Counted from the stretch's first letter, positions 25,605 through 35,409 are shown. The stretch: DNA of 64,000 bases from Lentilactobacillus kribbianus (GCF_013184075.1 NZ_JABEQQ010000001.1:372001-436000), one strand, 5' to 3'. Numbers and translations: made by a program. Notes: generated by a model from the letters alone, not told the origin.

Positions 25605-26348
25605 ATCGAGTTCAACTGGGCAGTGATCGGAGCCATAAATATCCGTTAAAATTTGGGCATCTTTAATTTTAGATTGCAAACTATCACTGGTAACAAAATA
25701 ATCAATTCGCCAACCAGCGTTGGTATCACGCGCATGAAAACGATAACTCCACCATGAATAAATACCACCTTGTTCAGGATACAAATACCGGAACGTATCC
25801 GTATAACCTGACTGCAGCAATTTGGTAAAATCAGCCCGTTCTTCATCAGAAAAACCCGCATTATGGTGATTGGTTTTAGGATTTTTCAGATCGATTTCTT
25901 CATGAGCTACGTTTAAATCACCACAAAAGATGACTGGTTTGCGAGTGTTTAATTGATTAATATAATTTAAAAAGGCAGCGTCCCAGGTTTGGCGAAATGC
26001 CAAACGCTTTAATTTCGGTTGAGAATTAGGCGTGTAACAACAAACTACGTAGTAATCCGCAAACTCCGCGGTTAAAAGACGGCCTTCTTGATCTAATTCG
26101 GCAACCCCTAGACCTTCCGTTACGGCAATGGGTTTTACTTTAGTAAATATTGCCGTCCCCGAATATCCTTTTCGTTGCGCGTAACTCCAATATTGGTAAT
26201 AACCCGGCAAATCAAGCGTTACTTGATCTGCTTGGACCTTGGTTTCTTGCAAACAAAAAACGTCCGCCTCTAACTCATTAAATACATCCATAAAACCATG
26301 AGTTATGGCGGCACGAATTCCATTGACGTTCCAAGAAATAAGTTTCAT
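25593..26348 (-). CDS. xthA: Exodeoxyribonuclease III
   Basis: A 251-residue Mg-dependent AP endonuclease/3' exonuclease of base excision repair (ExoIII/ExoA). Family landmarks are intact: KLISWNVNGIRA, CLQETKV with the metal Glu, GDLNVAH, and the C-terminal GSDHCPVEL with the catalytic Asp-His. ATG 26348 follows AGAGGG; the upstream in-frame GTG would sit in the ribosome site. Single gene; its stop codon lies within the inverted repeat at 25584-25604. Confidence 0.94.
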   Translation of the reverse strand: MKLISWNVNGIRAAITHGFMDVFNELEADVFCLQETKVQADQVTLDLPGYYQYWSYAQRKGYSGTAIFTKVKPIAVTEGLGVAELDQEGRLLTAEFADYYVVCCYTPNSQPKLKRLAFRQTWDAAFLNYINQLNTRKPVIFCGDLNVAHEEIDLKNPKTNHHNAGFSDEERADFTKLLQSGYTDTFRYLYPEQGGIYSWWSYRFHARDTNAGWRIDYFVTSDSLQSKIKDAQILTDIYGSDHCPVELDFAN

Positions 26349-26394
26349 AAACCGCACCCTCTTTTTATTTACTTAGGGTCAGTTTATCATTCAT

Positions 26395-26601
26395 TTATTT
26401 TTGCGACAATTTTTTGTATAATCCTAAAATAGTAGCATCTACTCCCAGGTCAATGGACTGACCGTCAACATCAGCTTTAATCACGCGATAATAATCTTCT
26501 AAATCGGGTACTTCTAGCCGTTGGTTAGCCACAAAAGCAGCTGCAGATGGGTATTGAATGACACTTTCAGAACTGCTATCGTGATATTTAATCGTTAACA
26601 T
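26395..26601 (-). CDS. Small DUF4649-like protein
   Basis: A 68-residue soluble protein (MLTIKYHDSSSESVIQYPS... VIKADVDGQSIDLG) resembling the DUF4649 family of lactobacilli and streptococci: an N-terminal strand, a YPSAAAFVANQ segment and a C-terminal short helix. Function unknown. The ribosome site GGGGGAG lies before the ATG. It precedes the exonuclease gene by 46 bases in the same direction and may be co-transcribed. Confidence 0.6.
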   Translation of the reverse strand: MLTIKYHDSSSESVIQYPSAAAFVANQRLEVPDLEDYYRVIKADVDGQSIDLGVDATILGLYKKLSQK

Positions 26602-26694
26602 AGTAACTCCCCCTTTGCCTAATCATATAAATTTGATGGTAAAAGTCAATTAATTTGATAAGCTAAAGGTAGTATAAAAAAAGAAGGTTAGAAT

Positions 26695-27336
26695 GTGAAA
26701 ACCATTTATCTTGTTCGCCATGGGCAAACACTGCTCAACCACTTCAATAAAATGCAGGGATGGATTGATTCTCCCCTCACCCAAAAAGGTCAACAACAAG
26801 CGTTAGCAACCGGTCAAAGATTAGCCGACGTCACTTTTGACTATGCCGCTAGTTCTGATTTAGGACGTGCCATGCAAACTCTTGAATTAATTCGGCAAGA
26901 GGCAATGCCAATGGGACCAGCATCAGAACAATTAAGTGATTTAAGAGAAGCCTATTTTGGCTCATTTGAAGGCTTAAATAGTACTCACACTTGGAATATG
27001 ATTTCTCGCCCGTTAGGATATCAACGTCAGGCCGATTTAGTGGCCGAATTTGGTATTTTAAAAATTCGTGATTTCATGAAAGATACTGATCCTTTTCATG
27101 AAGCGGAAGCGGGCCAAGAAGTAGCTGATCGAATCCATGCCGCCTTGAGCTACTTAGCTACTCAACTAGAAGATGGTCAAAATGGCTTAGTGGTTAGTCA
27201 CGGTACCTACATTCGTACCTTGGCCACCTTATTAACACCAGATCAACCATTACTAAAGCAGCCAGAAAATGGTAGTATTACTACTATCGATGTCACTGAC
27301 GTCAAAAAGCCCCGTATTATTAAATACAACCAATAG
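26695..27336 (+). CDS. Histidine phosphatase (phosphoglycerate mutase-like)
   Basis: A 213-residue cytoplasmic enzyme of the histidine phosphatase superfamily. The phosphohistidine motif YLVRHGQT is at residues 5-12, a second His in VVSHGTYIRTL near residue 165, and an Arg in SSDLGRAMQT. The glycolytic mutases are longer and begin LVLLRHGES, so this is more likely a broad-specificity phosphatase. The start is GTG 26695 with AGAAGG upstream. A strong hairpin follows. Confidence 0.82.
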   Translation: MKTIYLVRHGQTLLNHFNKMQGWIDSPLTQKGQQQALATGQRLADVTFDYAASSDLGRAMQTLELIRQEAMPMGPASEQLSDLREAYFGSFEGLNSTHTWNMISRPLGYQRQADLVAEFGILKIRDFMKDTDPFHEAEAGQEVADRIHAALSYLATQLEDGQNGLVVSHGTYIRTLATLLTPDQPLLKQPENGSITTIDVTDVKKPRIIKYNQ

Positions 27337-27357
27337 AATCCCTTAAGTAGCGTTAAA

Positions 27358-27391
27358 TAAAAAGCTGGTACAGATTTAATCTGTACCAGCT
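27358..27391. terminator. Terminator between convergent phosphatase and lepB genes
   Basis: AGCTGGTACAGAT (27363-27375) and ATCTGTACCAGCT (27379-27391). The A run on its left gives a T run for lepB on the minus strand; towards the right the T run is short. Confidence 0.9.
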
Positions 27392-27397
27392 CTTAAT

Positions 27398-27988
27398 TTA
27401 GTTATAAGCTAAATTATTAACGTTATTACGTTTAGTTTTATTAGTTTCCCAGAATGGTACTTTAGCCACGCCAATCACTTTATCCTTAGGAACGAAGCCC
27501 CAGTAACGGCCATCATTAGATACACTACGGTGGTCACCCATTACAAAGTATTGTCCCTTAGGAACCTTAGTAGCACCGTTATTCTTTTGCCAACGAGCTG
27601 ATAAACTCTTTAAGTCCCAGTTACCAGTACCTTGAGTTCGTTGATACTTGCTGATGTAATTTTGTTTAACCAGCTTATTATTAACGTAAAGGTTACCATC
27701 TTTGCTGGAAACCGTATCACCAGGCATCCCAATTACTCGCTTAACGTAATCAGTATTTTTAGTGGTAGCAGCTGGGTCTTGCCCATAAGCATCAAAAACA
27801 ATGACGCTATTATGTTTGATTTGGGCTTGACGCCAAACAATCATTCGTTCGTTGTTTACTAAGTTAGGTTCCATCGAAGGACCATCTACCCGCGCGATTG
27901 TAATAACAAAAGTTCTTAGTAAAAAGGCAATTGCTAACCCAACCGCAATGGGAATAATCCAACTCAATATTTCTTTTAATGTTTTCAT
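27398..27988 (-). CDS. lepB: Signal peptidase I
   Basis: A 196-residue membrane serine protease that removes signal peptides from exported proteins. One N-terminal helix (about residues 9-31) is followed by the catalytic Ser in DGPSMEP (about residue 38), the Lys in DYVKRVIGMPGD, and the conserved GDHRSVSNDGRYWG box. Length fits Gram-positive single-helix SipS-type enzymes. An extended -10 promoter lies at 28047-28055. Single gene, with the strong hairpin at 27363-27391 behind it. Confidence 0.94.
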   Translation of the reverse strand: MKTLKEILSWIIPIAVGLAIAFLLRTFVITIARVDGPSMEPNLVNNERMIVWRQAQIKHNSVIVFDAYGQDPAATTKNTDYVKRVIGMPGDTVSSKDGNLYVNNKLVKQNYISKYQRTQGTGNWDLKSLSARWQKNNGATKVPKGQYFVMGDHRSVSNDGRYWGFVPKDKVIGVAKVPFWETNKTKRNNVNNLAYN

Positions 27989-28046
27989 TAGTTGAGAAGA
28001 CTCCTTTAACGACTTTATTAGGAATATTTATCCCTGATCATTATTG

Positions 28047-28055
28047 ATTATACCA
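28047..28055 (-). promoter_or_regulatory. Extended -10 promoter of lepB
   Basis: On the minus strand TGG TATAAT, about 60 bases before the lepB start; no good -35 at 16-18 bases, consistent with an extended -10. Confidence 0.5.
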
Positions 28056-28212
28056 TAAGCCTCTCGTCATATCGTTAATCCACCACTGGATGAAGAGGTT
28101 TAAGGACATCAATTATATGACATAAAACTAGTTGGTACTAAACCAGCTTTACTTGTTAAATGTTTGTTAATTATTACTTATCTAGCTCATTATTACCTAA
28201 AGGAGGTATTTT

Positions 28213-29403
28213 ATGACATCCAATAATCCGTCATTGGCCAAACGAATTTGGTTAATTATTCTGTTAGGCACCATTAGTGCTACGGGTCCTCTGTCCATTG
28301 ATTTATATTTACCAGCCCTGCCCGAAATGACTCAGGCCTTACACACCTCCGCTAGTTTGCTGCAATTGAGCTTGAGTGCTTGCTTGTTAGGTTTGGCATT
28401 AGGGCAATTAATTGCGGGGCCTTTAAGTGATAAGTACGGTCGCAAAATTCCGTTAATCATCGGTTTTTTAACTTTTGCTTTAGCTTCCCTATTAATTGCT
28501 TTTAGTTCTTCTATTTATATTCTAATTGGGCTGCGCTTCATTCAGGGATTAGCGGGAGCTAGTGGACAGGTATTATCTCGGGCTATTGCTCGTGATCTAT
28601 TTTCTGGTCCGTTATTAACTCAGTTTTACGCAATGCTTTCTGCCGTTAATGGTATTTTCCCAGTAATTTCTCCCGTCATTGGTGGCATGTTGGTTCATTA
28701 TACTGGTTGGCAAGGTATTTTCATGTTGTTGGCCGTAATCGGTATGATTGTAGTGGCAGCCATTATCCTAGGGTTGCCAGAGACCTTAGCCATTGATCAA
28801 CGCGTAACCGGAAGTTCTTTCACTACCATTTTGGAAATGTTCAAGTTGCTAAAAAAATGGTCCTTTGTTCGGTTACTGATCATTGCCGGTTTGATTTATG
28901 GTGCTTTGTTTAGTTATATTTCTGCATCATCATTTGTTTTTCAAACAGATTTTCATATGTCTGTTGGTGCCTTTAGCTTATTATATGCGGTTAACGGAAT
29001 TGCAATTGCCCTAGGTTCTGCCCTCCCTGGCCGCCTTTCTAAGCACTATTCACTATCAGGACAAACCTGGTTTGCGTTTATGAGTGCAACTTCTTTAAGT
29101 GTTATTTTAGTAATCAGTTCACTATGGTATCAAAATCTGGTTTTAGTAATCGCCCTCATTTTCTTAATTTTGATTATGGTGGGAATGTTGCTTACTACCA
29201 TTACTTCTATTGTCATGAACAGTAATAGTACTAATTCCGGTGGTACTTCCGCTTTACTAGGAGTTTCTCAAAATACTATCAGTAGCCTAATGGCTCCTAT
29301 CGTTGGCTTAATGGGAACTCATACTTATCTACCAATGGCCGTGACGTTGCTTTGCTGTTGTTTAGGTGGTAGCTGGCTGCTTCGTTTAGCTACCAAAAAA
29401 TAA
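28213..29403 (+). CDS. MFS multidrug efflux transporter, Bcr/CflA family
   Basis: A 396-residue, 12-helix major facilitator. The start PLSIDLYLPALPEMTQAL with the conserved Asp-Leu-Tyr-Leu-Pro and the loop GPLSDKYGRKIPL place it in the drug:proton antiporter-1 Bcr/CflA group. The substrate is not predictable. AAAGGAGG gives a strong ribosome site before ATG 28213, and a terminator hairpin follows at once. It stands alone between lepB and the surface-protein gene; no adjacent regulator. Confidence 0.88.
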   Translation: MTSNNPSLAKRIWLIILLGTISATGPLSIDLYLPALPEMTQALHTSASLLQLSLSACLLGLALGQLIAGPLSDKYGRKIPLIIGFLTFALASLLIAFSSSIYILIGLRFIQGLAGASGQVLSRAIARDLFSGPLLTQFYAMLSAVNGIFPVISPVIGGMLVHYTGWQGIFMLLAVIGMIVVAAIILGLPETLAIDQRVTGSSFTTILEMFKLLKKWSFVRLLIIAGLIYGALFSYISASSFVFQTDFHMSVGAFSLLYAVNGIAIALGSALPGRLSKHYSLSGQTWFAFMSATSLSVILVISSLWYQNLVLVIALIFLILIMVGMLLTTITSIVMNSNSTNSGGTSALLGVSQNTISSLMAPIVGLMGTHTYLPMAVTLLCCCLGGSWLLRLATKK

Positions 29404-29439
29404 AAGGATGATCGCTCACCACTGCGACCATCCTTTTTA
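29400..29439 (+). terminator. Terminator after the MFS gene
   Basis: AAAAGGATG(A)TCGC pairs with GCGA(C)CATCCTTTT, then a T-rich end. Confidence 0.8.
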
Positions 29440-29460
29440 GTATTAGAGGGAAAATTCATC

Positions 29461-29489
29461 ATTACTGATTCTGGCTGGGAATCAGTAAT
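29461..29489. repeat. Perfect 11-bp hairpin without T run
   Basis: ATTACTGATTC, seven-base loop, GAATCAGTAAT, in the 210-base gap between two convergent genes. It could be a weak terminator for the surface protein gene or a transcript-end stabiliser; no clear T run on either side. Confidence 0.6.
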
Positions 29490-29613
29490 CATGTGCTGCT
29501 GTAAATTAAAGTTAGAGTTTGCATCAATCCTTCGATTGACTTGTTACAGAGTATAGAAAAGGTGACTTAAAACTGCCTTAAAATGAGTTTAAGGAAAGAT
29601 TAATTCAATATTT

Positions 29614-31939
29614 TTAGTTACGCTTCTTTTTGGTTAACCCTAATGAACCGCCGATTAAAGCTAAAATCACTAGTCCGGCCACGGTTAATACTGAGGCAGA
29701 AGCTTTACTTTCATTAGTTTGTGGTAATTTTGCTTGAGCAGTTTTACTTACTTGAGTTTTAGCGGAAAGATTGTTTTTACCACTATTAACCGTTTCGGGC
29801 TTTGCTGCTGGTTCATTAATATGATTATCGTGTCCCGGTTGCTTTCCTGGATTACTTGGTTTAACTGAAGTATTTGGCAAATCAGGCATAGCTGGATTAC
29901 TTGGTTCTTCCGGTTGGGGTTGATTTGGTTCACTGGGATCCAATGGTGTCGAAGGAATATTAGGTTCAGTGGGATTACCAGGCTCAACTGGATTGGTTGG
30001 ATCCGTTGGTGTAGTCGGATTATCCGGGTCAGTGGGATTGGTTGGATCCGTTGGTGTGGTTGGGTTATCCGGGTCAGTGGGATCCGTTGGTGTAGTCCCA
30101 CCATCATCATTAGGAACAACGGTAACAGTAGCTTTAGCTGTAACGGTCCGTCCAAAATCATCAGTATAAGAATAAGTAATGACATATTGACCAGGGGTAT
30201 TAGTATCAACATTTCCAGCTACTACTTGAATATTATTAGGATCAATCTTATTGCCATGATAGTCGTAGGAATCCGATAGATTATCATTTTTATTCCATGT
30301 TTGACCAACTTTAATTGTACTGTCATGTGCGTAGATGGCCGTTTGAATTAACACATAGGTACCCGGATCTGTAGCTCGTTGCCCAGTGGGTTCGCCAGTT
30401 TCTGGATCGTAATTATTCCCCATTAAAGTGTAATTATCCCAATTATGACTGTAATCAATAGAGCCATCAGCATTTAATTTATACCAATTAGTAGAATAAC
30501 CGGGGATAGGAACCTCATCTAAACCACCTATTGAATCAATTTCCATAGTTTTAGAACCCAAAATAATTTTTGTCACAACGTTATTTCCAGTAAATACCCC
30601 AGTTCCACCATATATAATTATCAAACCACGATAAATCAATCGTAGATAAATTAGTGTAAAAGTACATTCCATCGACTATAGCACTATCTACATGCCAGCC
30701 GGTATTATTAAAATTGCTAAGCAATGAATCACCGCCTAATAAAAAGAGAAATCCTTGCCCATTATGACTATCCACATGCGAAACATCCCAATTAGCTAAA
30801 TTCAAATCAGTCAAAAAAGGCATTTGGGTAAACATTGATGATAAAGCAGTGAGCTTACTGGTATTCCATTTCGATAAATCTAAAGTTTTAAAGGCCGTAC
30901 TTCGAAACATACTGGTCATATCAGCCACATTTTTAGTATCCCAATTTTCTGGATTGACTGTGGTTAACGCTGTATCACCCGAAAACATATAGCTCATATC
31001 AGTCATATTACTTGTATTAAGCTGAGATAGATCTAGGCTCGTAAGCGATCGGTCATTATCAAACATATGAGCGGCATTGGCAACTTGACTGGCATCAATA
31101 TTTTCTGGAAGTAAAATAGTGGTCAACGAATCTAAATTAGCAAACAACCATGATGAATCCACAGGCAAGACCACTTTGCCATCAAAACTAATTTGAGTTA
31201 TATTATCTTGACTCTGCCAGTTTCTGTGTTGATCACTATTATTACTAAAGATACCGGCACCAAAATGTAAAATACTATCATCATCAATATTCCAAGCAAC
31301 GGTACCGTCCGTTCCGCTTAAAGTGTTGGCCTTGGGTGTTGTTTTAGACTTAGTTTCTAATTTATGTACTGCAGTAGCATTGGAAGGCGTTTTAGTGGCT
31401 AAGATATCACTACCTGCTGGCTGCTTAGTACCGGTTGCTGTTTTAGCATCGTCTTCAGGAGTATCTTTTCTTGCAGAGTTAGATACAGTCTGGTCATCTA
31501 AAGTTGACGTTGCGGTATTATTATTTGAATTAGTACCATCAATACTTTCACTTTGCCTATCATCGGTTGGAGAATCATTTTGCTTAACAATGGCTGCAGT
31601 TTTATTGGTATCGTTGCCACTAGCAACCTCAGATTTATCTGAAGTAGTCTCACTAGTAGCCATTTGTTTGGCACCAGTTTCCGATTGATTCTGAGATGAT
31701 ACTTGCTTAGCTAACTGTGTTACAGTTTTAGCTGTATCATTGGTCTCTTTATTGACCGTTGCAGTAGATGTTGTACTAGCAGTTACTTCCGGTGAGGTGG
31801 CTGCTTTAACATTATTGGGTTGCAATACCCATAATCCTCCACCCAATAAAGCAGTGGCAATCCCAGCTACTACCCAGTGCTTACCATCTTTATACATTTT
31901 ATAATGAACTTTAGTCGCGGTCTTTCCTCGTTTTTGCAT
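29614..31939 (-). pseudogene. LPQTxE cell-wall surface protein with BspA-like repeats, frameshifted
   Basis: Start ATG 31939 with GGGGGA upstream. The N-terminal part has a KxYKxGKxW signal peptide (KMYKDGKHW, hydrophobic core, cleavage near VKAATS), a Ser/Thr-rich stretch to about residue 190, then BspA-like DUF285 repeats (TSLDLSQLNTSNMTDMSYMF and similar) and a stop at 30581-30583. The next frame carries the rest from GGTGVFTGNNVVTK: an Ig-like domain (YVITYSYTDDFGRTVTAKATV), a PTDP-type proline-rich wall spanner, sorting signal LPQTNE, a membrane helix and KKKRN. The frames join at TTATATATGG near 30614-30624, where one TA unit more would restore an open ~775-residue gene. Probably an adhesin anchored by a sortase encoded elsewhere. 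Confidence 0.8.
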
Positions 31940-32042
31940 ATTCAGTCCCCCAATAATCAATATAGTTAATGCGGTATATATTTCATATTACTATCCTAAA
32001 TTAATTTCTAATTTTTTACTGCAAAAAAGCTTACCAAAATAA

Positions 32043-32073
32043 AAAAGTAGGATCTAAATTAGATCCTACTTTT
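32043..32073. terminator. Bidirectional terminator
   Basis: AAAAGTAGGATCTAA and TTAGATCCTACTTTT with flanking A and T runs, behind the alcohol dehydrogenase gene. Confidence 0.9.
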
Positions 32074-32075
32074 AT

Positions 32076-33266
32076 TTAATACTCAAACTTCATTGGTTGC
32101 ATCGCTTCTCGATAAATATTTTTAACATCATCAACATCCAAGGTTACATATGCTGATTCGTTTAAATGACCGACCTTAACCGCACTTTGGGCCATGACAT
32201 CAAAGTTAGTCTCATCATTTATTTTTACGCCTGGTAAAGTCATTGGGAAATTCAATGAACTAATCCAATCATAGGTAGCCACAATGGCTGCTTGAGCTAC
32301 TGCCATGTCATCATCGCCCACGATTTGCCAAACATTACGACCGAAACGAGCAAATAAGCTCACGGTTTGTTCATTTAAAATATATTGCATCCAGCGGGGT
32401 GTCAAGATACCCAAGCCCACGCCGTGAGTAATATCGTAATAAGCAGATAATTCGTGTTCCATCGGGTGCGCCGTCCAACTATTTTTGCCCCCCAAGCGGA
32501 CAATACCATTTAACGCCATCGTAGCAGTCCACATTAAATTAGCCCGAGCCGCATAATTATCTGGTTCCGCTAAAGCCACCGGCGCCCACTTGATAACTGA
32601 ACGCATTAAACCTTCAATCATCCCTTTAGAAGCGTCATTATCCGTTTCTGCATCAAAATATTGTTCCGTTAGGTGACTAAAAATATCCATAGAACCGGCC
32701 GCCGTCTGCAAGGCAGAGACAGTATAGGTCAACGTAGGATCTAAAAAGGAAACTGCCGGAGAGTTAGGACCACCAGTTCCTAATTTTTGATTAGTGTCTG
32801 GATTTGAAATAACCGAACCAAAGTTCATTTCGGTTCCCGTCGCAGCAAGTGTCAAAATGTCGACTAATGGTAGTTGCTTAATATCCATTCGTAAAGAGCT
32901 ATCTAGCACTAAATCCCAAGGATCGCCATCATAGTAGTAGGCTGATCCAATCACTTTACTAGCATCAATCACTGAACCACCACCAACTGCTAAAATGACA
33001 TCTACGTTATTTTCCTTAGCTAGTTGTTGTCCGGCTCGAACTGAATCAATTTTAGGATTAGGTTCAACGCCAGCTAATTCCGTAATATTTAAATCAGCCA
33101 GCAAACTCTTAACTCGGGCATAAAGACCAGATTTTTTAATGGATTGACCTCCATAAACTAATAAAACGTTCCGGCCAAATTGCGTAATGGCATCATGAAG
33201 TCCCGCATCAATGACATCCGTACCAAAACGAATATCTGTTGTATTGTGAAAACGAAAATCTTGCAT
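32076..33266 (-). CDS. Iron-containing alcohol dehydrogenase (BdhA/YugJ-like)
   Basis: A 396-residue group III dehydrogenase using NAD(P)H to reduce aldehydes or ketones such as butanal. Visible: the nucleotide loop VILAVGGGSVIDASKVIG (about residue 95), and metal-site histidines in HPMEHELSAYYDITHGVGLGIL (about residues 262-280). Length and the N-terminal FRFHNTTDIRFG fit the BDH/YugJ branch. GGAGGT precedes the ATG. It is followed by a strong terminator and preceded by the LysR-type gene in the same direction with a separate gap of about 80 bases. Confidence 0.88.
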   Translation of the reverse strand: MQDFRFHNTTDIRFGTDVIDAGLHDAITQFGRNVLLVYGGQSIKKSGLYARVKSLLADLNITELAGVEPNPKIDSVRAGQQLAKENNVDVILAVGGGSVIDASKVIGSAYYYDGDPWDLVLDSSLRMDIKQLPLVDILTLAATGTEMNFGSVISNPDTNQKLGTGGPNSPAVSFLDPTLTYTVSALQTAAGSMDIFSHLTEQYFDAETDNDASKGMIEGLMRSVIKWAPVALAEPDNYAARANLMWTATMALNGIVRLGGKNSWTAHPMEHELSAYYDITHGVGLGILTPRWMQYILNEQTVSLFARFGRNVWQIVGDDDMAVAQAAIVATYDWISSLNFPMTLPGVKINDETNFDVMAQSAVKVGHLNESAYVTLDVDDVKNIYREAMQPMKFEY

Positions 33267-33344
33267 AAGAATACCTCCGGTTGCTAATTAATTGTTAGTA
33301 ACCATAGTATACGCTTTATTAATAATGAAGAAAACTAGCTGAAA

Positions 33345-34208
33345 CTATTTTAATAATTGCTCATATTCAGCGGCAAAATAACTATTTTTAGGCCACACTA
33401 ATACTAATTCGTGCTGCAATTGCAGATCCTTTAATGGGAGCTTAGCTAATCTTCCTGTCGCCAGTTCTGTTTTCACCAAAGATTGGTACATAAAACTAAT
33501 TCCCACATCTTCTAACAAGAGCTCTCGAATTACCGTCGGATTGTCAATCGTAATCAATTGTTTAAATTCCGTGATACTAATATTTTGGGATTGAGCCAAA
33601 CTTTGAAAAATATCACGGGTGCCGGAACCAACTTCTCTTAATAATAACGGCTCAGATAACAAGTTGGCTAACCGCAAATCGGTTTGTTGTACCAGCGGAT
33701 TACTAGCAGCAGCCACTCCAATAAAGGGTTCTTGGCGAATGATTTGGTAATCATAATTAGCTTTATCAAAATTACCTTCAATTAAAGCAAATTGACTACT
33801 ACCATCATCTAACTGTTGTAAAGCTACTTGAGTGTTGGCAGTTTGACAATTAATGTTGGTGTATCCTTGTTGTTTTAATTTTAAAATCAATTGGGGAACC
33901 AAGAACTCACTCACTGACAAGGTCGCCACAAACGAGATTTGACGTTCGGCTGTTGCCGTTTTAATTTGTTTAATCATTTGCTGCGATTGAACTTCTAAAG
34001 AAGCCACAAATAAAGCCAGTTGATGACCTGCGGTAGTGATTTCTAAATGGGGACGGTGATAACTAACCAACTGCACTCCCAACTCATGCTCTAAACTTTT
34101 AATTTGCTGAGTAACGGCAGGCTGACTAATAAATAATCTGTCGGCGGTCGCTGTATAAGAACCAGTTTTGGTTAAGGTTAAAAAAGTATGGTAGCGGTGA
34201 TCTAGCAT
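33345..34208 (-). CDS. LysR-family transcriptional regulator
   Basis: A 287-residue regulator with N-terminal winged HTH (TGSYTATADRLFISQPAVTQQIKSLE, residues about 15-40) and a LysR effector domain. It is divergent from the YeiH-type exporter, a common pairing in which the regulator controls the neighbouring transporter. A near-perfect dyad TTGGTTA-T-TAACTAA lies at 34231-34245 in the gap. Effector unknown; the family often senses sulfur compounds or amino acid derivatives when paired with YeiH, which is inference only. Confidence 0.86.
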   Translation of the reverse strand: MLDHRYHTFLTLTKTGSYTATADRLFISQPAVTQQIKSLEHELGVQLVSYHRPHLEITTAGHQLALFVASLEVQSQQMIKQIKTATAERQISFVATLSVSEFLVPQLILKLKQQGYTNINCQTANTQVALQQLDDGSSQFALIEGNFDKANYDYQIIRQEPFIGVAAASNPLVQQTDLRLANLLSEPLLLREVGSGTRDIFQSLAQSQNISITEFKQLITIDNPTVIRELLLEDVGISFMYQSLVKTELATGRLAKLPLKDLQLQHELVLVWPKNSYFAAEYEQLLK

Positions 34209-34230
34209 CTTATTTCTCCTTATATAAGTA

Positions 34231-34245
34231 TTGGTTATTAACTAA
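34231..34245. promoter_or_regulatory. Dyad in the LysR/YeiH divergent region
   Basis: TTGGTTATTAACTAA, 7-bp arms with one G-T mismatch, 23 bases upstream of the LysR start. LysR-type binding sites usually contain such a dyad (T-N11-A). Short, so tentative. Confidence 0.35.
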
Positions 34246-34322
34246 TAATAAATCATAATTTTATTTTATGAAAGCAAACTAGTAAAATCAAAGTATACTG
34301 TGTTTTGGAGAGGAATGGATTT

Positions 34323-35360
34323 ATGAAAGCAATTATTGAAACAATGTCCACCAGAAGCTTTTGGGTAGCCGCCTTGTTCACCTTGATTTGTGCGGTCGCA
34401 GGAACCTTTTTGGCTACTTTACCTTACTTAGCTGTCGTGGGTTCATTAGTTATCTCCCTATTATTGGGAATGGTTTTTCAAGTTTGGCGAACAGGAATTG
34501 AAGCCGCTGAAAGCGGTATTGGATTTATTTCAAATAAGTTTTTGCGTTTAGGTATTATTTTATTAGGATTTAAATTAAACTTAGTTGATTTAGCCGCTGC
34601 TGGGGTTAAAACTATCACTTTAGCTATTTTCGTGGTTACTGGAACCATCATCTTAACTTATTGGATTGCTCGCAAAATGGGCGTAGATCCAGCATTATCA
34701 ATTCTTACTGCTAGTGGTACTGGTATCTGTGGTGCCGCCGCAGTTATGGGGATTTCACCTCAAATTACGGTCCCTGAAGATCAACAACAAAAAAAGCATG
34801 AAGATGAAGTACTAGCAGTTGCTGTTGTTGCCATTATGGGAACAGTCTTTACTTTAATTGAAATCGGCCTCAAACCCCTTCTTCACATGACCCCCACTCA
34901 ATTTGGGGTTATGACTGGTGGTACTCTTCACGAAATCGCTCATGCGGTTGCTGCCGGTGGTGCTGGTGGTCCGGTTAGTTTAGACAGTGCCATTATCACC
35001 AAATTATCTCGAGTACTTTTACTTGCGCCAGCTGCGTTTATTATCGGCGCCTGGTGGCAAAAACAAGCCAAGAAAAATGGTACCCAAACTGAAGCCAATG
35101 GTAAACTACCAATTCCATGGTTCATGGCTGGTTTCATCTTAGCTAGTGTTATTGGGACTTTTGTGCCTTTAGGAGCTACCGTTTTAGCTTGGTTAGTTAA
35201 ATTAGCTTACATTTTCCTTGGAATGGCCATGGCCGCTTTGGGAATGAGTGTTAACTTTAAAGTTATTATTAACCGAGGTGCTAAACCATTTGGTGCTTCT
35301 GCGATTGCTTCAACTATTTTATTAATTTGTGTGGCTACTGCCAGCAAGTTATTCTTCTAA
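34323..35360 (+). CDS. YeiH/UPF0324 family membrane protein (putative sulfate exporter)
   Basis: A 345-residue protein with about 10 helices. The stretches FLRLGIILLGFKLNLVDL, LTASGTGICGAAAVMGISPQI and GGTLHEIAHAVAAGGAGG are typical of the YeiH family, annotated as putative sulfate or anion exporters without firm proof. ATG 34323 is preferred, with GGAGAGG at 34306-34312; a TTG 18 bases earlier would overlap that site. Divergent from the LysR-type gene, which probably regulates it. A strong terminator follows. Confidence 0.82.
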   Translation: MKAIIETMSTRSFWVAALFTLICAVAGTFLATLPYLAVVGSLVISLLLGMVFQVWRTGIEAAESGIGFISNKFLRLGIILLGFKLNLVDLAAAGVKTITLAIFVVTGTIILTYWIARKMGVDPALSILTASGTGICGAAAVMGISPQITVPEDQQQKKHEDEVLAVAVVAIMGTVFTLIEIGLKPLLHMTPTQFGVMTGGTLHEIAHAVAAGGAGGPVSLDSAIITKLSRVLLLAPAAFIIGAWWQKQAKKNGTQTEANGKLPIPWFMAGFILASVIGTFVPLGATVLAWLVKLAYIFLGMAMAALGMSVNFKVIINRGAKPFGASAIASTILLICVATASKLFF

Positions 35361-35362
35361 GC

Positions 35363-35404
35363 AAAAAGAGCAACTTCGTTTAAAAGCGAAGTTGCTCTTT
35401 TTTA
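35363..35404. terminator. Bidirectional terminator
   Basis: AAAAAGAGCAACTTCG and CGAAGTTGCTCTTTTT around an 8-base loop; between convergent yeiH-like and NlpC/P60 genes. Confidence 0.93.
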
Positions 35405-35409
35405 TTGTC

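Noticed and set aside
29748-30279. Other open frames across the PTDP repeat region
   Set aside because: Repetitive shadows (Gly/Trp/Ile or Leu/Pro/Ile-rich) of the proline-rich wall-spanning segment.
31323-31688. + strand open frame opposite the Ser/Thr-rich part of the surface protein
   Set aside because: Low-complexity antisense shadow; the minus-strand frame has signal peptide, ribosome site and domain content.
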